NCBI RefSeq assembly: GCF_012034175.1
Contig: NZ_JAATEJ010000013.1
Location: 1 to 64,000 of the forward strand
Source of the DNA: Actinacidiphila epipremni
GTDB lineage: Bacteria; Actinomycetota; Actinomycetes; Streptomycetales; Streptomycetaceae
Reading direction: 5' to 3'
Length of the DNA: 64,000 bases
The translations under genes were made by a program, and so were the position numbers. The notes under the pieces were generated by a model. It saw only the letters and a list, made by a program, of their open reading frames with translations, was not told the DNA's origin and did not search any database. This document shows, piece by piece, positions 27,634 through 37,344 of the stretch. The first letter of the stretch is position 1; each line of letters begins with the position of its first letter.

Positions 27634-28647
27634 TCAGGCCAGGGTGGCGACCATGACCGCCTTGATGGTGTGCATCCGGTTCTCGGCCTGGTCGAAGACC
27701 ACGGAGTGCGCCGACTCGAAGACCTCGTCGGTGACCTCCAGCTCGCTCAGCCCGTACTGGTCGTGGATGAGCCGGCCGACCTCGGTGCCGAGGTCGTGGA
27801 AGGCGGGCAGGCAGTGCAGGAACCGCACGTCAGGCTTGCCGGTGGCGCGCAGCACGTCCATCGTCACCGCGTACGGCGCGAGCGCGGCGATCCGCTCGGC
27901 CCACACCTCCTTGGGCTCGCCCATCGAGACCCACACGTCGGTGACGACGAAGTCGCAGCCCCGTACGCCCTGCGCGATGTCCTCGGTGAGGGTGACGGTG
28001 GCGCCGGTGGTCTCGGCGAGCTTGCGGGCCTCGGTGACGACGTCCTCGGCCGGCCAGTACGCGCGCGGGGCGGCGATCCGCACGTCGAGGCCGAGCAGGG
28101 CGCCGGTGACCAGGTAGGAGTTGCCCATGTTGAACCGGGCGTCGCCGAGGTAGGCGAAGGCGGCGCCGCGGGAGCGCAGCGCGGCGACCGAGCCGCCGGC
28201 GTACTCGGCCATGGTGAGCACGTCGGCGAGCATCTGGGTGGGGTGCCAGTCGTCGGTCAGGCCGTTGTAGACGGGCACGCCGGCGTGCAGCGCCAGCTCC
28301 TCGACGGCGGCCTGGCTGGCGCCGCGGTACTCGATCGCGTCGAACATCCGGCCGAGCACCCGGGCGGTGTCCTTGACGGACTCCTTGTGCCCTATCTGCG
28401 AGCCCGCGGGGTCCAGATACGTCGTGGCCGAGCCCTGGTCGGCGGCGGCGACCTCGAAGGCGCAGCGGGTGCGGGTCGAGGTCTTCTCGAAGATCAGCGC
28501 GATGTTACGGCCGCGCAGCCGGGGCACCTCCGCGCCGGCCTTCTTGGCGGCCTTCAGCTCGGCGGCCAGCTCGACCAGGCCCCAGAACTCCTCGGGCGTG
28601 AAGTCCAGCTCCTTCACGAAGTGGCGGCCCTTGAGATCGACGGCCAT
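27634..28647 (-). CDS. arcB: Ornithine carbamoyltransferase (catabolic arcB context)
   Basis: 337 aa. It carries the carbamoyl-phosphate motif FEKTSTRTRCAFE (about 56-68), the ornithine/SMG-loop context and HCLPAFHD (about 267-274). It interconverts ornithine plus carbamoyl phosphate with citrulline. Start ATG 28647 after GAGGAG; the 11 codons upstream are not needed. It lies just downstream of arginine deiminase, so it probably works in the catabolic direction of the arginine deiminase pathway. No carbamate kinase gene is seen nearby. The 170-bp gap upstream is AT-richer and holds two TATAC direct repeats 20 bp apart, but I cannot identify a proper ARG box. Confidence 0.93.
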   Translation of the reverse strand: MAVDLKGRHFVKELDFTPEEFWGLVELAAELKAAKKAGAEVPRLRGRNIALIFEKTSTRTRCAFEVAAADQGSATTYLDPAGSQIGHKESVKDTARVLGRMFDAIEYRGASQAAVEELALHAGVPVYNGLTDDWHPTQMLADVLTMAEYAGGSVAALRSRGAAFAYLGDARFNMGNSYLVTGALLGLDVRIAAPRAYWPAEDVVTEARKLAETTGATVTLTEDIAQGVRGCDFVVTDVWVSMGEPKEVWAERIAALAPYAVTMDVLRATGKPDVRFLHCLPAFHDLGTEVGRLIHDQYGLSELEVTDEVFESAHSVVFDQAENRMHTIKAVMVATLA

Positions 28648-28818
28648 GCGGGGACTCCTCGGTCGGTGGTTCATCGGCAACCATGGAAGTCTATACGAGG
28701 GCAGGCATTCTTATACAGCCCCTCGGCTACCGCGCTTCGGCTCTCCTAATGGTGCAATTCCCTGCTCAGGTGCTGCTCACACCGCATCCCCCGCATGCAC
28801 CGCCGCGCGTCTCCCGGC

Positions 28819-30042
28819 TCACACGGCGTCCCGCTCGACGGGGCAGCTCATGCAGCGCGGGCCGCCGCGCCCGCGGCCCAGCTCGCTGCCCGGGATCTCG
28901 ATCACCTCGATGCCGCGCTTGCGCAGGTAGGTGTTGGTGGTCGCGTTGCGCTCGTAGGCCACCACGACGCCGGGCTCGACGGCCAGCACGTTGCAGCCGT
29001 CGTCCCACTGCTCGCGCTCGGCCGCGTGCACGTCCTGCGTGGCGGTGAGGACCTTCACCGAGTCCAGGCCGAGCGCGGCGGCGATCGCCCGGTGCATGTG
29101 CTCGGGCGGGTGGTCGGTGACCTTCAGCTCGCCCTCCTCGCTGCCCGGCTCGATCGTGTAGGACGGAAGCATCCCCAGGCCCGCGTACTGGGTGAAGGTG
29201 TCGCCGTCGACCATCGTCATCACGGTGTCGAGGTGCATGAAGGCGCGCCGCTTGGGCATGTCCAGCGCCACGATGGTGCGCGCGGAGCCGGCCGCGAACA
29301 TCCCGCGGGCCAGCATTTCCACCGCCTGCGGGGTGGTGCGCTCGCTCATGCCGATGAGCACCGCGCCGGCGCCGATCACCAGCACGTCGCCGCCCTCGAT
29401 CGTCGAGGGGTAGGCGTGCTGGCCCTCCGACCACACGTGGAAGCCGCCGCCGGCGAAGAGCGGGTGGTGCCGGTAGATCGCCTCGAAGTGCACGGTCTCG
29501 CGCTGCCGGGCCGGCCAGCGCATCGCGTTGATGCTCACCCCGTCGTAGACCCACGCGGAGGTGTCGCGGGTGAAGATGTGGTTGGGCAGCGGGGCGAGCA
29601 GGAAGTCGTCCAGCTCCAGGGCGTGGAAGCGCACCGAGACCGGCTCGGCGAAGCGCTCCAGGAACTCCCGCTTGGTCATGCCGCCGACCAGCGCCTCGGT
29701 CAGCTCCGGCGGGGGCAGCTCGTCGAAGGCGGCCCGCAGATGGCCGGTGGCCAGCGGGCCGTACTCCTTCTCGTCGAAGACCCGGTCCAGGACCAGCGCC
29801 TTGGCGGCGGGCAGCGCCAGCGCCTCGGTGAGCAGATCCCCGAACAGGTGGACCTCGACGCCCCGGTCGCGCAGCACGTCCGCGAAACCGTCGTGCTCGG
29901 CACGCGCCCTGCGCACCCACAGCACGTCGTCGAACAGCAGCGCGTCCTTGTTGCTGGGCGTGAGCCGCTTCAGCTCCAGGTCCGGCCGGTGCAGGATGAC
30001 GCTGCGCAGGCGGCCCGTCTCGGAGTCCACGTGAAATCCCAT
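28819..30042 (-). CDS. arcA: Arginine deiminase
   Basis: 407 aa. It hydrolyses arginine to citrulline and ammonia. Signature segments include LLFDDVLWVRRARAEHD, HIFTRDTSAWVYDGVSINAM, FHVWSEGQHAYPSTIEGGD and the catalytic Cys in GPRCMSCPVERD at the C-terminus. Start ATG 30042 after GGGAAGG. It precedes arcB on the same strand with 170 nt between, so the two act in one pathway but may have separate promoters. Confidence 0.95.
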   Translation of the reverse strand: MGFHVDSETGRLRSVILHRPDLELKRLTPSNKDALLFDDVLWVRRARAEHDGFADVLRDRGVEVHLFGDLLTEALALPAAKALVLDRVFDEKEYGPLATGHLRAAFDELPPPELTEALVGGMTKREFLERFAEPVSVRFHALELDDFLLAPLPNHIFTRDTSAWVYDGVSINAMRWPARQRETVHFEAIYRHHPLFAGGGFHVWSEGQHAYPSTIEGGDVLVIGAGAVLIGMSERTTPQAVEMLARGMFAAGSARTIVALDMPKRRAFMHLDTVMTMVDGDTFTQYAGLGMLPSYTIEPGSEEGELKVTDHPPEHMHRAIAAALGLDSVKVLTATQDVHAAEREQWDDGCNVLAVEPGVVVAYERNATTNTYLRKRGIEVIEIPGSELGRGRGGPRCMSCPVERDAV

Positions 30043-30180
30043 GAGACCAGACCTTCCCACCTGCGGCGGGCTTTATCACGCACGGGCCGGTGGGGCCGGG
30101 CGGCGGGGCCCGGTGGTGGAGCCGGGCGGCGGGCTCCGGTGGTGGGGCCGGGCGCGCGGCCCCACCGGCGGGGCGGTCGG

Positions 30181-32817
30181 CTACAGCCGCGGGTCGACCG
30201 GCTCGGACTCCAGGGCCAGCACCGCGAAGACCGCCTCGTGGACGCGCCACAGCGGCTCCTCGGCGGCGACCCGGTCCAGCGCCTCCAGGCCGAGCGCGTA
30301 CTCGCGCAGGGCCAGCGAGCGCTTGTGGGACAGGGCGCGCTGCCGCAGCCGGGCCAGGTGCTCGGGGCGGGTGTACTCCGGGCCGTAGATGATCCGCAGG
30401 TACTCCCGGCCGCGGCACTTCAGGCCGGGCTGGACCAGGCCGCCGCCGGCCTCGCGGGGCTGGGCCGCGAGCGGCTTGACGACCATGCCCTCGCCGCCGC
30501 CGGCGGTCAGCTCCAGCCACCACGTGGTGCCGGCGGCCACCGACGCCTCGTCTGCGGTGTCGACGACCAGGCGGCCGGTGGTGCGCAGCAGCCCGGAGGT
30601 GTCGGCGCCGACCATGGCGTCGACGAGTGCGAGCTGCTGGTCCTGGCCCAGCTCGGCGGCGAGGTTGCGGCCCCGGACGGCGAGCACCTGGAAGGGCGCG
30701 AAGCGGACGCCGTCCAGGCCGTCGGTGGTCCAGCAGTAGCGGCGGTAGGCGTCGGTGAACGCCCGGGCGTCCGCCGCCCGTTCCCGCTGCCGGGCCAGCA
30801 GCGCCCCGACGTCGCCCTTGCCGCGGGCCGCCGCCGCCTCCAGCGCGGCGAGCGCCGGCGGGAAGGCGGCACCGGCCGCGGCGCCGACGGCCGCGTACTG
30901 CGTACGCAGCAGGCCCGCGGCCTTCAGCGACCACGGCAGCAGCTCGCCGTCCAGCAGCAGCCAGTCGGTGTCCAGCCGCTCCCACAGGCCCGCCGCCGTG
31001 GCGGCGGCCCGCAGCCGGGCGAGCACCTGCTCGGTGACGGCCGGGTCGTCGAAGAACGGCCGCCCGGTGCGGGTGTGCAGCGCCCCCGTCACGCCCGCGC
31101 CGGCGCCCCCGCTCACGCCCCCGCTCACGCCGAAGCGGCGGCTCGCGGCCTCCTCGTCCCGGCAGACCAGGGCGACGGCGCGGGAGCCCATGTGCTTCTC
31201 CTCGCACACCACCAGGTCCACGCCGGCGCTGCGGTACGCGGCGAACGCCTCGGCGGGGTGCTCCAGGTAGCCTTCCTCGGTGGACGTGGCGCAGGGCGCC
31301 ATGGTCGGCGGCAGGTAGCACAGCAGCCGCGGGTCGATCGCGAAGCGGCTCATGACCTCCAGGGCCGCCGCCGCGTTCTGCTCGCGCACCGCAAGCCGGC
31401 CCATCCGGGAGGTCTCCACGATCCGCCGGCCCGCGACGTCGTCCAGGTCCAGCGGGCGGCCCTCGCGCCCGCCGGGCGCCTGCGCGACCAGCGGCCTGAC
31501 CGGCTCGTACCAGACCCGCTCGGCCGGCACGTCGACGATCTCCCGCTCCGGCCAGCGCAGCGCGGTCAGCTTGCCGCCGAAGACGGCGCCGGTGTCCAGG
31601 CACAGGGTGTTGTTGACCCAGGACGCGACGGGCACCGGGGTGTGGCCGTAGACGACGGCGGCCTTGCCGCGGTAGTCCTCGGCCCACGGGTAGCGCACGG
31701 GCAGGCCGAACTCGTCGGTCTCGCCGGTGGTGTCGCCGTACAGCGCGTGCGAGCGGACCCGCCCCGAGGTGCGGCCGTGGTACTTCTCCGGCAGCCCGGC
31801 GTGGCAGACCACCAGCCGGCCGCCGTCCAGCACGTAGTGGCTGACCAGGCCCTCGATGAAGGCCGCGACCCGGCCGCGGAAGGCGGGGTCGCGCGCGTCC
31901 TCGGCCGCGAACTGCTCGACGGTCTCGGCCAGGCCGTGGCTGAGCTGGACGCGGCGGCCCTTGAGGTGGCGGCCGAACTTGTTCTCGTGGTTGCCGGACA
32001 CGCACAGCGCGGTGCCGGCCTCGACCATGCCCATGACGCGGCGCAGCACGCCGGGGCTGTCCGGGCCGCGGTCGACCAGGTCGCCGACGAAGACCGCGGT
32101 GCGGCCCTCGGGGTGCCGGCCGTCCACGTAGCCCAGCTCGGCCAGCAGCGCCTCCAGCTCGGCGGCGCAGCCGTGGACGTCGCCGATGATGTCGAACGGG
32201 CCGGTCAGGTCCCGCTTGTCGTTGTAGGTGCGCTCGGGCACGACGACGGCGGCCTCGATCTCCGCGGTGCCGCGCAGGATGTGGACCTTGCGGAAGCCCT
32301 CGCGCTCCAGGCCGCGCAGCGAGCGGCGCAGCTCGCGCTGGTGCCGCTGGATCACATGGCGTGGCAGGGCGGCCCGGTCGGGGCGTGCCGCGTTGCGCTC
32401 GGCGCACACCCGCTCAGGGACGTCCAGGACGATGGCGATCGGCAGCACGTCGTGCTCGCGCGCCAGGTTCACCAGCCGGCGGCGGGACTCCTGCTGCACG
32501 CTGGTGGCGTCGACGACCGTACGGCGGCCGGCCGCCAGGCGCTTGCCCGCGATGTAGTGCAGGACGTCGAAGGCGTCGTTGGTCGCGCTGTGGTCGTTCT
32601 CGTCGTCGCTGACCAGGCCGCGGCAGAAGTCGGAGGAGATCACCTCCGTGGGCGTGAAGTGCCGGGCGGCGAAGGTGGACTTGCCGGAGCCGGTGGCGCC
32701 GATGAGCACCACGAGGGCCATGTCGGTGACCGCGAGCGTGCGCGGCGCGGCGGCAGTGTCGGCGGCGGTGGCGGTGGCGGTGCCGGTGCTTGCGCCGGTG
32801 GTGGGTTCGGTGCTCAT
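30181..32817 (-). CDS. pnkp: Polynucleotide kinase-phosphatase of the Pnkp/Hen1 RNA repair system
   Basis: 878 aa, three domains. Kinase: P-loop GATGSGKST at 40-48. Metallophosphatase: DIIGDVHG, GDLVDRGPDSPG and SGNHENK. Ligase-like adenylyltransferase with nucleophile Lys in CEEKHMGSRA near residue 541, then the C-terminal dimerisation part. It heals 2',3'-cyclic phosphate and 5'-OH ends of cleaved RNA and, with Hen1, reseals them with a 2'-O-methyl mark. Start ATG 32817 follows GGAGGCGGC; the N-terminal ~30 residues are Thr/Ala-rich and disordered. It overlaps hen1 by 4 nt. Confidence 0.95.
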   Translation of the reverse strand: MSTEPTTGASTGTATATAADTAAAPRTLAVTDMALVVLIGATGSGKSTFAARHFTPTEVISSDFCRGLVSDDENDHSATNDAFDVLHYIAGKRLAAGRRTVVDATSVQQESRRRLVNLAREHDVLPIAIVLDVPERVCAERNAARPDRAALPRHVIQRHQRELRRSLRGLEREGFRKVHILRGTAEIEAAVVVPERTYNDKRDLTGPFDIIGDVHGCAAELEALLAELGYVDGRHPEGRTAVFVGDLVDRGPDSPGVLRRVMGMVEAGTALCVSGNHENKFGRHLKGRRVQLSHGLAETVEQFAAEDARDPAFRGRVAAFIEGLVSHYVLDGGRLVVCHAGLPEKYHGRTSGRVRSHALYGDTTGETDEFGLPVRYPWAEDYRGKAAVVYGHTPVPVASWVNNTLCLDTGAVFGGKLTALRWPEREIVDVPAERVWYEPVRPLVAQAPGGREGRPLDLDDVAGRRIVETSRMGRLAVREQNAAAALEVMSRFAIDPRLLCYLPPTMAPCATSTEEGYLEHPAEAFAAYRSAGVDLVVCEEKHMGSRAVALVCRDEEAASRRFGVSGGVSGGAGAGVTGALHTRTGRPFFDDPAVTEQVLARLRAAATAAGLWERLDTDWLLLDGELLPWSLKAAGLLRTQYAAVGAAAGAAFPPALAALEAAAARGKGDVGALLARQRERAADARAFTDAYRRYCWTTDGLDGVRFAPFQVLAVRGRNLAAELGQDQQLALVDAMVGADTSGLLRTTGRLVVDTADEASVAAGTTWWLELTAGGGEGMVVKPLAAQPREAGGGLVQPGLKCRGREYLRIIYGPEYTRPEHLARLRQRALSHKRSLALREYALGLEALDRVAAEEPLWRVHEAVFAVLALESEPVDPRL

Positions 32818-34421
32818 GCCGCCTCCTCCTTCTCCTTGGTGGCGAGCTGCGGGTCGGTCGTGGTGAACAGGGCGAGCTGGGTCGGCGGGCCGACCTCCGG
32901 GTCGTCGGGGCCGACGGGCGCGAACTCCACGGCGTAGCCGTAGCGGTCGGCCACCGCCCGCGCCCAGTCCCGGAATTCGCCCCGGGTCCACTCGAAGCGG
33001 TGGTCGGCGTGCCGCACATGGCCTGCGGGCAGCGTCTCCCAGCGCACGTTGTACTCGACGTTGGGCGTCGTCACGACGACCGTCCGGGGCCGGGCGGCGC
33101 CGAAGACGGCGTATGCGAGCGCGGGCAGCCGCGGCGGGTCCAGGTGCTCGACCACCTCGCTGAGCACCGCTGCGTCATAGCCCTTGAGCCGCTTGTCGGT
33201 GTACGCGAGCGAGCCCTGGAACAGCTTCAGGCGGGCGGACTGCCGCTCCCCCATCCTGTCCAGCCGCAGCCGCCGCGCGGCCATCTCCAGCGCCCGTACG
33301 GACACGTCCACGCCGACGACCTCGGTGAAGCGCGGCTCCTTCAGCAGCGCGGCCAGCAACTGGCCCTGCCCGCAGCCCAGATCCAGCACCCGGGCGGCAC
33401 CGGCGGCCCGCAGCGCGGCCAGGATCGCCTCCCGGCGCCGCACCGCGAGCGGCACATGCGGCTCCACGGGGTCCGCGGGGTCCGCGGGGTCCGCGGGGTC
33501 AGCCCCGCCCGGCTCACCCGGCGTGCCCGCGCCGGTGGTCCGGTCCGGCTCCTGCGTGCCCTCAGCTCCCTCGGCTCCCTCCGTTGCTTCCGCTCCCTCC
33601 GGTCCGTCCTGCTCCACCGCGTTGTCCAGGTCCTCGACCTGCGAGTCGTCGGCGTCGGCGAGCCGCACCAGCTCAAGACGCTCGTTCGCCTCCCTGGTCA
33701 GCGCCCAGCGGCGGGCCAGATACCGCCGGGTGATCAGCTGCTGCTCCGGGTGCCCGGCGAGCCATCCCTCGCCGAACCGCAGCAGCTTGTCCACCTCGTC
33801 GGCCGACACCCAGTAGTGCTTGGCGTCGTCCAGCACCGGCAGCAGCACGTACAGATGCCGCAGCGCGTCGGACAGCCGCAGCTCGCCCTCCAGTTCCAGC
33901 CGTACGTAGCGCGAGTCGCCCCACTCGGGGAAGCCGGCGTCCAGCGGCACCGGCTCGGCCGTCACCCGCCAGCCCAGCGGCTCGAACAGCCGGACCACCA
34001 GGGCGGCCCCGCCCCGCGCGGGCAGCGCGGGCACCTCGATCCGCAACGGCAGCGGCGCCGCCGCCCGCTCGGGAAGCGTCCGGCACTCGCCGCGCAGCGC
34101 GCTGGCGAAGACCGTCCGCAGCGCCACCGCCATCAGCGAGGACGCCGCATACGGGCGGTCGTTCACATACTGCGCCAGCGCGGCATCGGCCGCCGCCCCG
34201 CTCCTGCCCTTGCCCCGCCCCCGCCGGGCCAGCGCCGGCGGATCGACCTCCAGCAGCAGCGCGGCGGTGCACCGCTCCGCGCCCGCCTCGGGGTAGAAGA
34301 CATGGGCGTCTCCGTAGGACGTGGCGAAGACCTGGGCCTTGTCCGGGTGCTTGTGCAGCAGGAAGCCGAGGTCCGTGGCAGGACCGGCGGCCGTACGCGT
34401 CGTCGAGATCGTCAGGAACAC
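32814..34421 (-). CDS. hen1: 3'-terminal RNA ribose 2'-O-methyltransferase Hen1
   Basis: 535 aa. The N-terminal half (about 1-250) is the bacterial Hen1 ligase-activating domain; the C-terminal half is a SAM methyltransferase (VLDLGCGQGQLLAALL) with the Mn-binding pattern EVVEHLD and HADHRFEWTR. It methylates the 2'-OH at the break before Pnkp seals it, protecting the joint from re-cleavage. The linker (about 270-350) is acidic and low complexity, built from short tandem repeats including three GGGGTCCGC units near 33469-33500. The start is GTG 34421; GATACT lies six bases upstream, so the mRNA is probably leaderless. Confidence 0.94.
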   Translation of the reverse strand: MFLTISTTRTAAGPATDLGFLLHKHPDKAQVFATSYGDAHVFYPEAGAERCTAALLLEVDPPALARRGRGKGRSGAAADAALAQYVNDRPYAASSLMAVALRTVFASALRGECRTLPERAAAPLPLRIEVPALPARGGAALVVRLFEPLGWRVTAEPVPLDAGFPEWGDSRYVRLELEGELRLSDALRHLYVLLPVLDDAKHYWVSADEVDKLLRFGEGWLAGHPEQQLITRRYLARRWALTREANERLELVRLADADDSQVEDLDNAVEQDGPEGAEATEGAEGAEGTQEPDRTTGAGTPGEPGGADPADPADPADPVEPHVPLAVRRREAILAALRAAGAARVLDLGCGQGQLLAALLKEPRFTEVVGVDVSVRALEMAARRLRLDRMGERQSARLKLFQGSLAYTDKRLKGYDAAVLSEVVEHLDPPRLPALAYAVFGAARPRTVVVTTPNVEYNVRWETLPAGHVRHADHRFEWTRGEFRDWARAVADRYGYAVEFAPVGPDDPEVGPPTQLALFTTTDPQLATKEKEEAA

Positions 34422-34496
34422 CCGCCGAGTATCCGCCCGCCGCCACCCCCGCGACCATGGCTTTTTGCGGGCACCGGCCGGGCGGCCGGCGGCAGG

Positions 34497-35435
34497 TCAG
34501 GCGTGGAGGTGGGCGCGCAGGGCGGCGATCTGGGCCGGGCCGACGCGGCAGCAGCCGCCGATCAGCCGGGCGCCGGCCGCCTGCCAGGCGGTGGCCAGCG
34601 CCGGGGCGAAGGCGGGCGTGCCCTCGAAGCGGCGGGCGGCGGCGTTCCACTGCTCACCGCTGTTCGGGTAGGCCACGGCCGGCTTGCCGGTGACCGCGAC
34701 CGCCAGCTCGACCGCGGGCAGCACGTCCTGCGGCGCGCAGCAGTTGACGCCCACCGCGACCACCTCCTCCCGGCCCGCCGCCAGCGCGAAGGCCTCGGCC
34801 AGCGGCTGCCCGGCGCGGGTCAGCCCGCCCTCGACGGTGTAGCTCAGCCACACCGGCAGGCCCGTGGGCGCCGCCGCCCGCAGCATCGCCTCGGCCTCGT
34901 CGATGTCCGGCACCGTCTCCAGTGCCAGCACGTCCGGGCCCTCGGCCGCCGCGGCCTCGATCCTCGGCCGGTGGAAGGCGGTCAGCTCCCGCACCGACTT
35001 CCCGTACCGCCCGCGGTATTCGCTGCCGTCGGCCAGCACCGCGCCGTACGGCCCGACCGACGCGGCCACCCGCACCCCCGGCCGGGCAGCCGCCGCCCGC
35101 CGGGCGAGGGTCACGCTGCTGCGCAGCAGGGCGGTCGCCTCGCTCCTGCCGATGCCCCGGCGGGCGAAGCCCTCGTAGCCGGCCTGGTAGCCCGAGGTGA
35201 TCAGCACCTGCGCGCCGGCCCGCGCATAGGCGGTGTGGGCGGCCAGGATCTGCTCCGGGTCGTCGGCGAGCAGCCGGGCCGTCCACAGCGCGTCGGACAG
35301 GTCGCAGCCCTGGTCGGCGAGTTGGTTGGACAGCCCGCCGTCCAGCACCAGGGCGGACCCCGCCGCCGGCAGCCGCCAGCGCCGCCCGGCGGGGCCGGGC
35401 GGAACGGCGGGCGGCGGCGAGGACCGCGGCGGCAT
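34497..35435 (-). CDS. mmuM: Homocysteine S-methyltransferase
   Basis: 312 aa. It transfers a methyl group, in MmuM from S-methylmethionine, to homocysteine to give methionine. Zinc ligands are seen in GVNCC (about residue 230) and GGCCR (about 295-299); LDGGLSNQLADQGCDL opens the barrel. It lies 3 nt after the LLM oxidoreductase gene and is probably in its operon. The donor is inferred from family. Confidence 0.93.
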   Translation of the reverse strand: MPPRSSPPPAVPPGPAGRRWRLPAAGSALVLDGGLSNQLADQGCDLSDALWTARLLADDPEQILAAHTAYARAGAQVLITSGYQAGYEGFARRGIGRSEATALLRSSVTLARRAAAARPGVRVAASVGPYGAVLADGSEYRGRYGKSVRELTAFHRPRIEAAAAEGPDVLALETVPDIDEAEAMLRAAAPTGLPVWLSYTVEGGLTRAGQPLAEAFALAAGREEVVAVGVNCCAPQDVLPAVELAVAVTGKPAVAYPNSGEQWNAAARRFEGTPAFAPALATAWQAAGARLIGGCCRVGPAQIAALRAHLHA

Positions 35436-35438
35436 GCC

Positions 35439-36359
35439 TCAGCCCAGCTGCGGCGCGACCTGGGAGGCGATCAGCTCCAGGTGCTCCAGGTCGCTGAGGT
35501 CCAGCGTCTGGAGGTAGAAGCGGGTGGCGCCCAGCTCCGCGTAGCGCCCGATCTTCTCCACGACCTCCGCGGGCGATCCCGCCAGCCCGTTCTCCTTCAG
35601 CTCGTCCACCTCGCGGCCGATCACCGCCGCCCGGCGGGCCACCTCCGCGTCGTCCTTGCCGACGCACACCACCAGCGCGTTGGAGTACGTCATGCTCTGC
35701 GCCGGACGCCCGGCCGCCGCCACCGCCTCCCGGACCCGGCCGAACTGCGTACCGGTCGCGTCGAGCCCGTTGAAGGGCACGTTGAACTCGTCGGCATAGC
35801 GCGCCGCGAGCTCCGGGGTGCGCTTGGCGCCCATGCCGCCGATCAGCACCGGCACCTTGGCCTGCGCCGGCTTCGGCAGCGCCGGGGAGTCCTTGAGCTG
35901 GTAGAACTCGCCGTCGAAGTCGAACGTCTCGCCGACCGGGGTCGCCCACAGGCCGGTGATCACCGCGAGCTGCTCGGCCAGCCGGCCGAACTTCTCCTTC
36001 GGGAACGGGATGCCGTACGCGGTGTGCTCCGCCTCGAACCAGCCGGCGCCGAGGCCGAACTCGACACGACCGCCCGACATCGCGTCCACCTGCGCGACCT
36101 GGATCGCGAGCACTCCCGGCAGCCGGAAGGTGCCGGCCGTCATCAGCGTGCCGAGCTTGATCCTGCTGGTCTCCCGGGCCAGGCCCGCCAGTGTGATCCA
36201 CGCGTCCGTCGGGCCCGGAAGGCCCGCGCCGCCCATCGTCAGATAGTGGTCGGAACGGAAGAAGGCGTCGAAGCCGAGCTCCTCCGTGGCCTTGGCGACC
36301 TTGAGCAGCGTGTCGTAGTCGGCCCCCTGCTGGGGCTCGGTGAAGATTCGCAGATCCAT
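35439..36359 (-). CDS. LLM-class F420-dependent oxidoreductase
   Basis: 306 aa, luciferase-like TIM barrel. Features: MDLRIFTEPQQGADYDTLL, FFRSDHYLTMGG, GRVEFGLGAGWFEAEH and the C-terminal PAEVVEKIGRYAELGATRFYLQ, typical of F420-dependent LLM proteins of actinobacteria. Start ATG 36359 after GGGGGA. It is the first gene of a likely operon with mmuM. Substrate unknown. Confidence 0.88.
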   Translation of the reverse strand: MDLRIFTEPQQGADYDTLLKVAKATEELGFDAFFRSDHYLTMGGAGLPGPTDAWITLAGLARETSRIKLGTLMTAGTFRLPGVLAIQVAQVDAMSGGRVEFGLGAGWFEAEHTAYGIPFPKEKFGRLAEQLAVITGLWATPVGETFDFDGEFYQLKDSPALPKPAQAKVPVLIGGMGAKRTPELAARYADEFNVPFNGLDATGTQFGRVREAVAAAGRPAQSMTYSNALVVCVGKDDAEVARRAAVIGREVDELKENGLAGSPAEVVEKIGRYAELGATRFYLQTLDLSDLEHLELIASQVAPQLG

Positions 36360-36392
36360 TCCCCCATCCTGCACTCTGCGCGCGCCACCACG

Positions 36393-36830
36393 TCAAACGC
36401 CACATGACGACTCCCCCGCGCCCGGGCCGCCCGCGACCCGCTCGCCCCGCGCCAGCGCCCGCACCTGCTCGCGGGCCTCGTCCACCGCGTCCAGCGCCTC
36501 CACGCAGGACCAATACGCCCCTTCGTGCTGCTCGGCCCTGGCCAGGGCGACCAGCGCCTGGTGGAGCTCGCCCAGCAGCACCCGCAGCGCCCGCAGCGTC
36601 CCCGCCGGATCGCGTACCGAGGTCAGCCGGGCGGCCCGCGGCGGGCCGGCGCCCGGGGCCGTGAGCAGCGGCGCCGCCCGGCGCCGGCGCGGCTCCTCCG
36701 CCGAGTCCAGCAGCCGGGCCACCGCCTCGACCAGCTCGCCCGCCTGCCATGCCTCCTCGATGACGTCCTCGGGCCGCGGCGCCTCGCGCATCACCCGTTC
36801 GCACTCCGCCACCAGCCGTGCCGCGTCCAT
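36393..36830 (-). CDS. Conserved hypothetical helical protein
   Basis: 145 aa, family not recognised. It begins MDAARLVAECERVMREA and is predicted mostly helical with Ala/Leu/Glu heptads, a basic patch (EEPRRRRAAP) in the middle and no membrane segment. Start ATG 36830 after GAGGGGG at about 10 nt. It stands 33 nt upstream of the LLM gene on the same strand and may be read into it. Confidence 0.65.
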   Translation of the reverse strand: MDAARLVAECERVMREAPRPEDVIEEAWQAGELVEAVARLLDSAEEPRRRRAAPLLTAPGAGPPRAARLTSVRDPAGTLRALRVLLGELHQALVALARAEQHEGAYWSCVEALDAVDEAREQVRALARGERVAGGPGAGESSCGV

Positions 36831-36996
36831 CTCCGGCGCACCCCCTCGTGAGCGGCGATGGTGACCCTCACCACCTGCCGACATCACCCAGCGTGACAGA
36901 TCGCGCACGCGCCGCGAAAGGGACTTCCTGCCGCCTGTGGATAACTTCCCGCCCGTGCAGACGGCGGAGCGTCCCGCCGCGCGCCGGCGGGGGCCC

Positions 36997-37344
36997 TTAC
37001 CCCGCCGGCGCGGCCCCCGGCCGGGGAAAGCGCCGCTCGTTCCGGTCGATCTTCGCCGCCAGCGCGGCGAGCACGTCCACCTCCAGCACCGCGCAGAACT
37101 GGAGCAGGTACGCCAGCACGTCGGCGACCTCGTCGCGGACCCGGTGGGCCGACTCCGGGTCGGCCATCACCGCCGCCGCCTGCTCGGGGGTCAGCCACTG
37201 GAAGATCTCCAGCAGTTCGGCCGCCTCGACGCTCAGCGCGGCGGCGAGGTTCTTGGGGGTGTGGAAGGGCTGCCAGTCACGGGCCGCCGCGAAGTCGACG
37301 AGGCGGCGCTGCAGTCCCGCGAGGTCCAGTTGCTGTCCGGTCAC
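36997..37344 (-). CDS. MazG-like nucleotide pyrophosphohydrolase
   Basis: 115 aa, the size of single-domain MazG-like proteins (all-alpha NTP-PPase). The Mg-binding residues are in SVEAAELLEIFQW (about 38-50) and DEVADVLAYLLQF (about 69-81). Such enzymes hydrolyse (d)NTPs to monophosphates, often for house cleaning. The ATG overlaps the stop of the ATPase gene by 4 nt. Confidence 0.9.
   Translation of the reverse strand: MTGQQLDLAGLQRRLVDFAAARDWQPFHTPKNLAAALSVEAAELLEIFQWLTPEQAAAVMADPESAHRVRDEVADVLAYLLQFCAVLEVDVLAALAAKIDRNERRFPRPGAAPAG

Noticed and set aside
28690..28720. ARG box (ArgR site) before arcB
   Set aside because: Only two TATAC repeats 20 bp apart; no match to the 18-bp ARG palindrome could be made.
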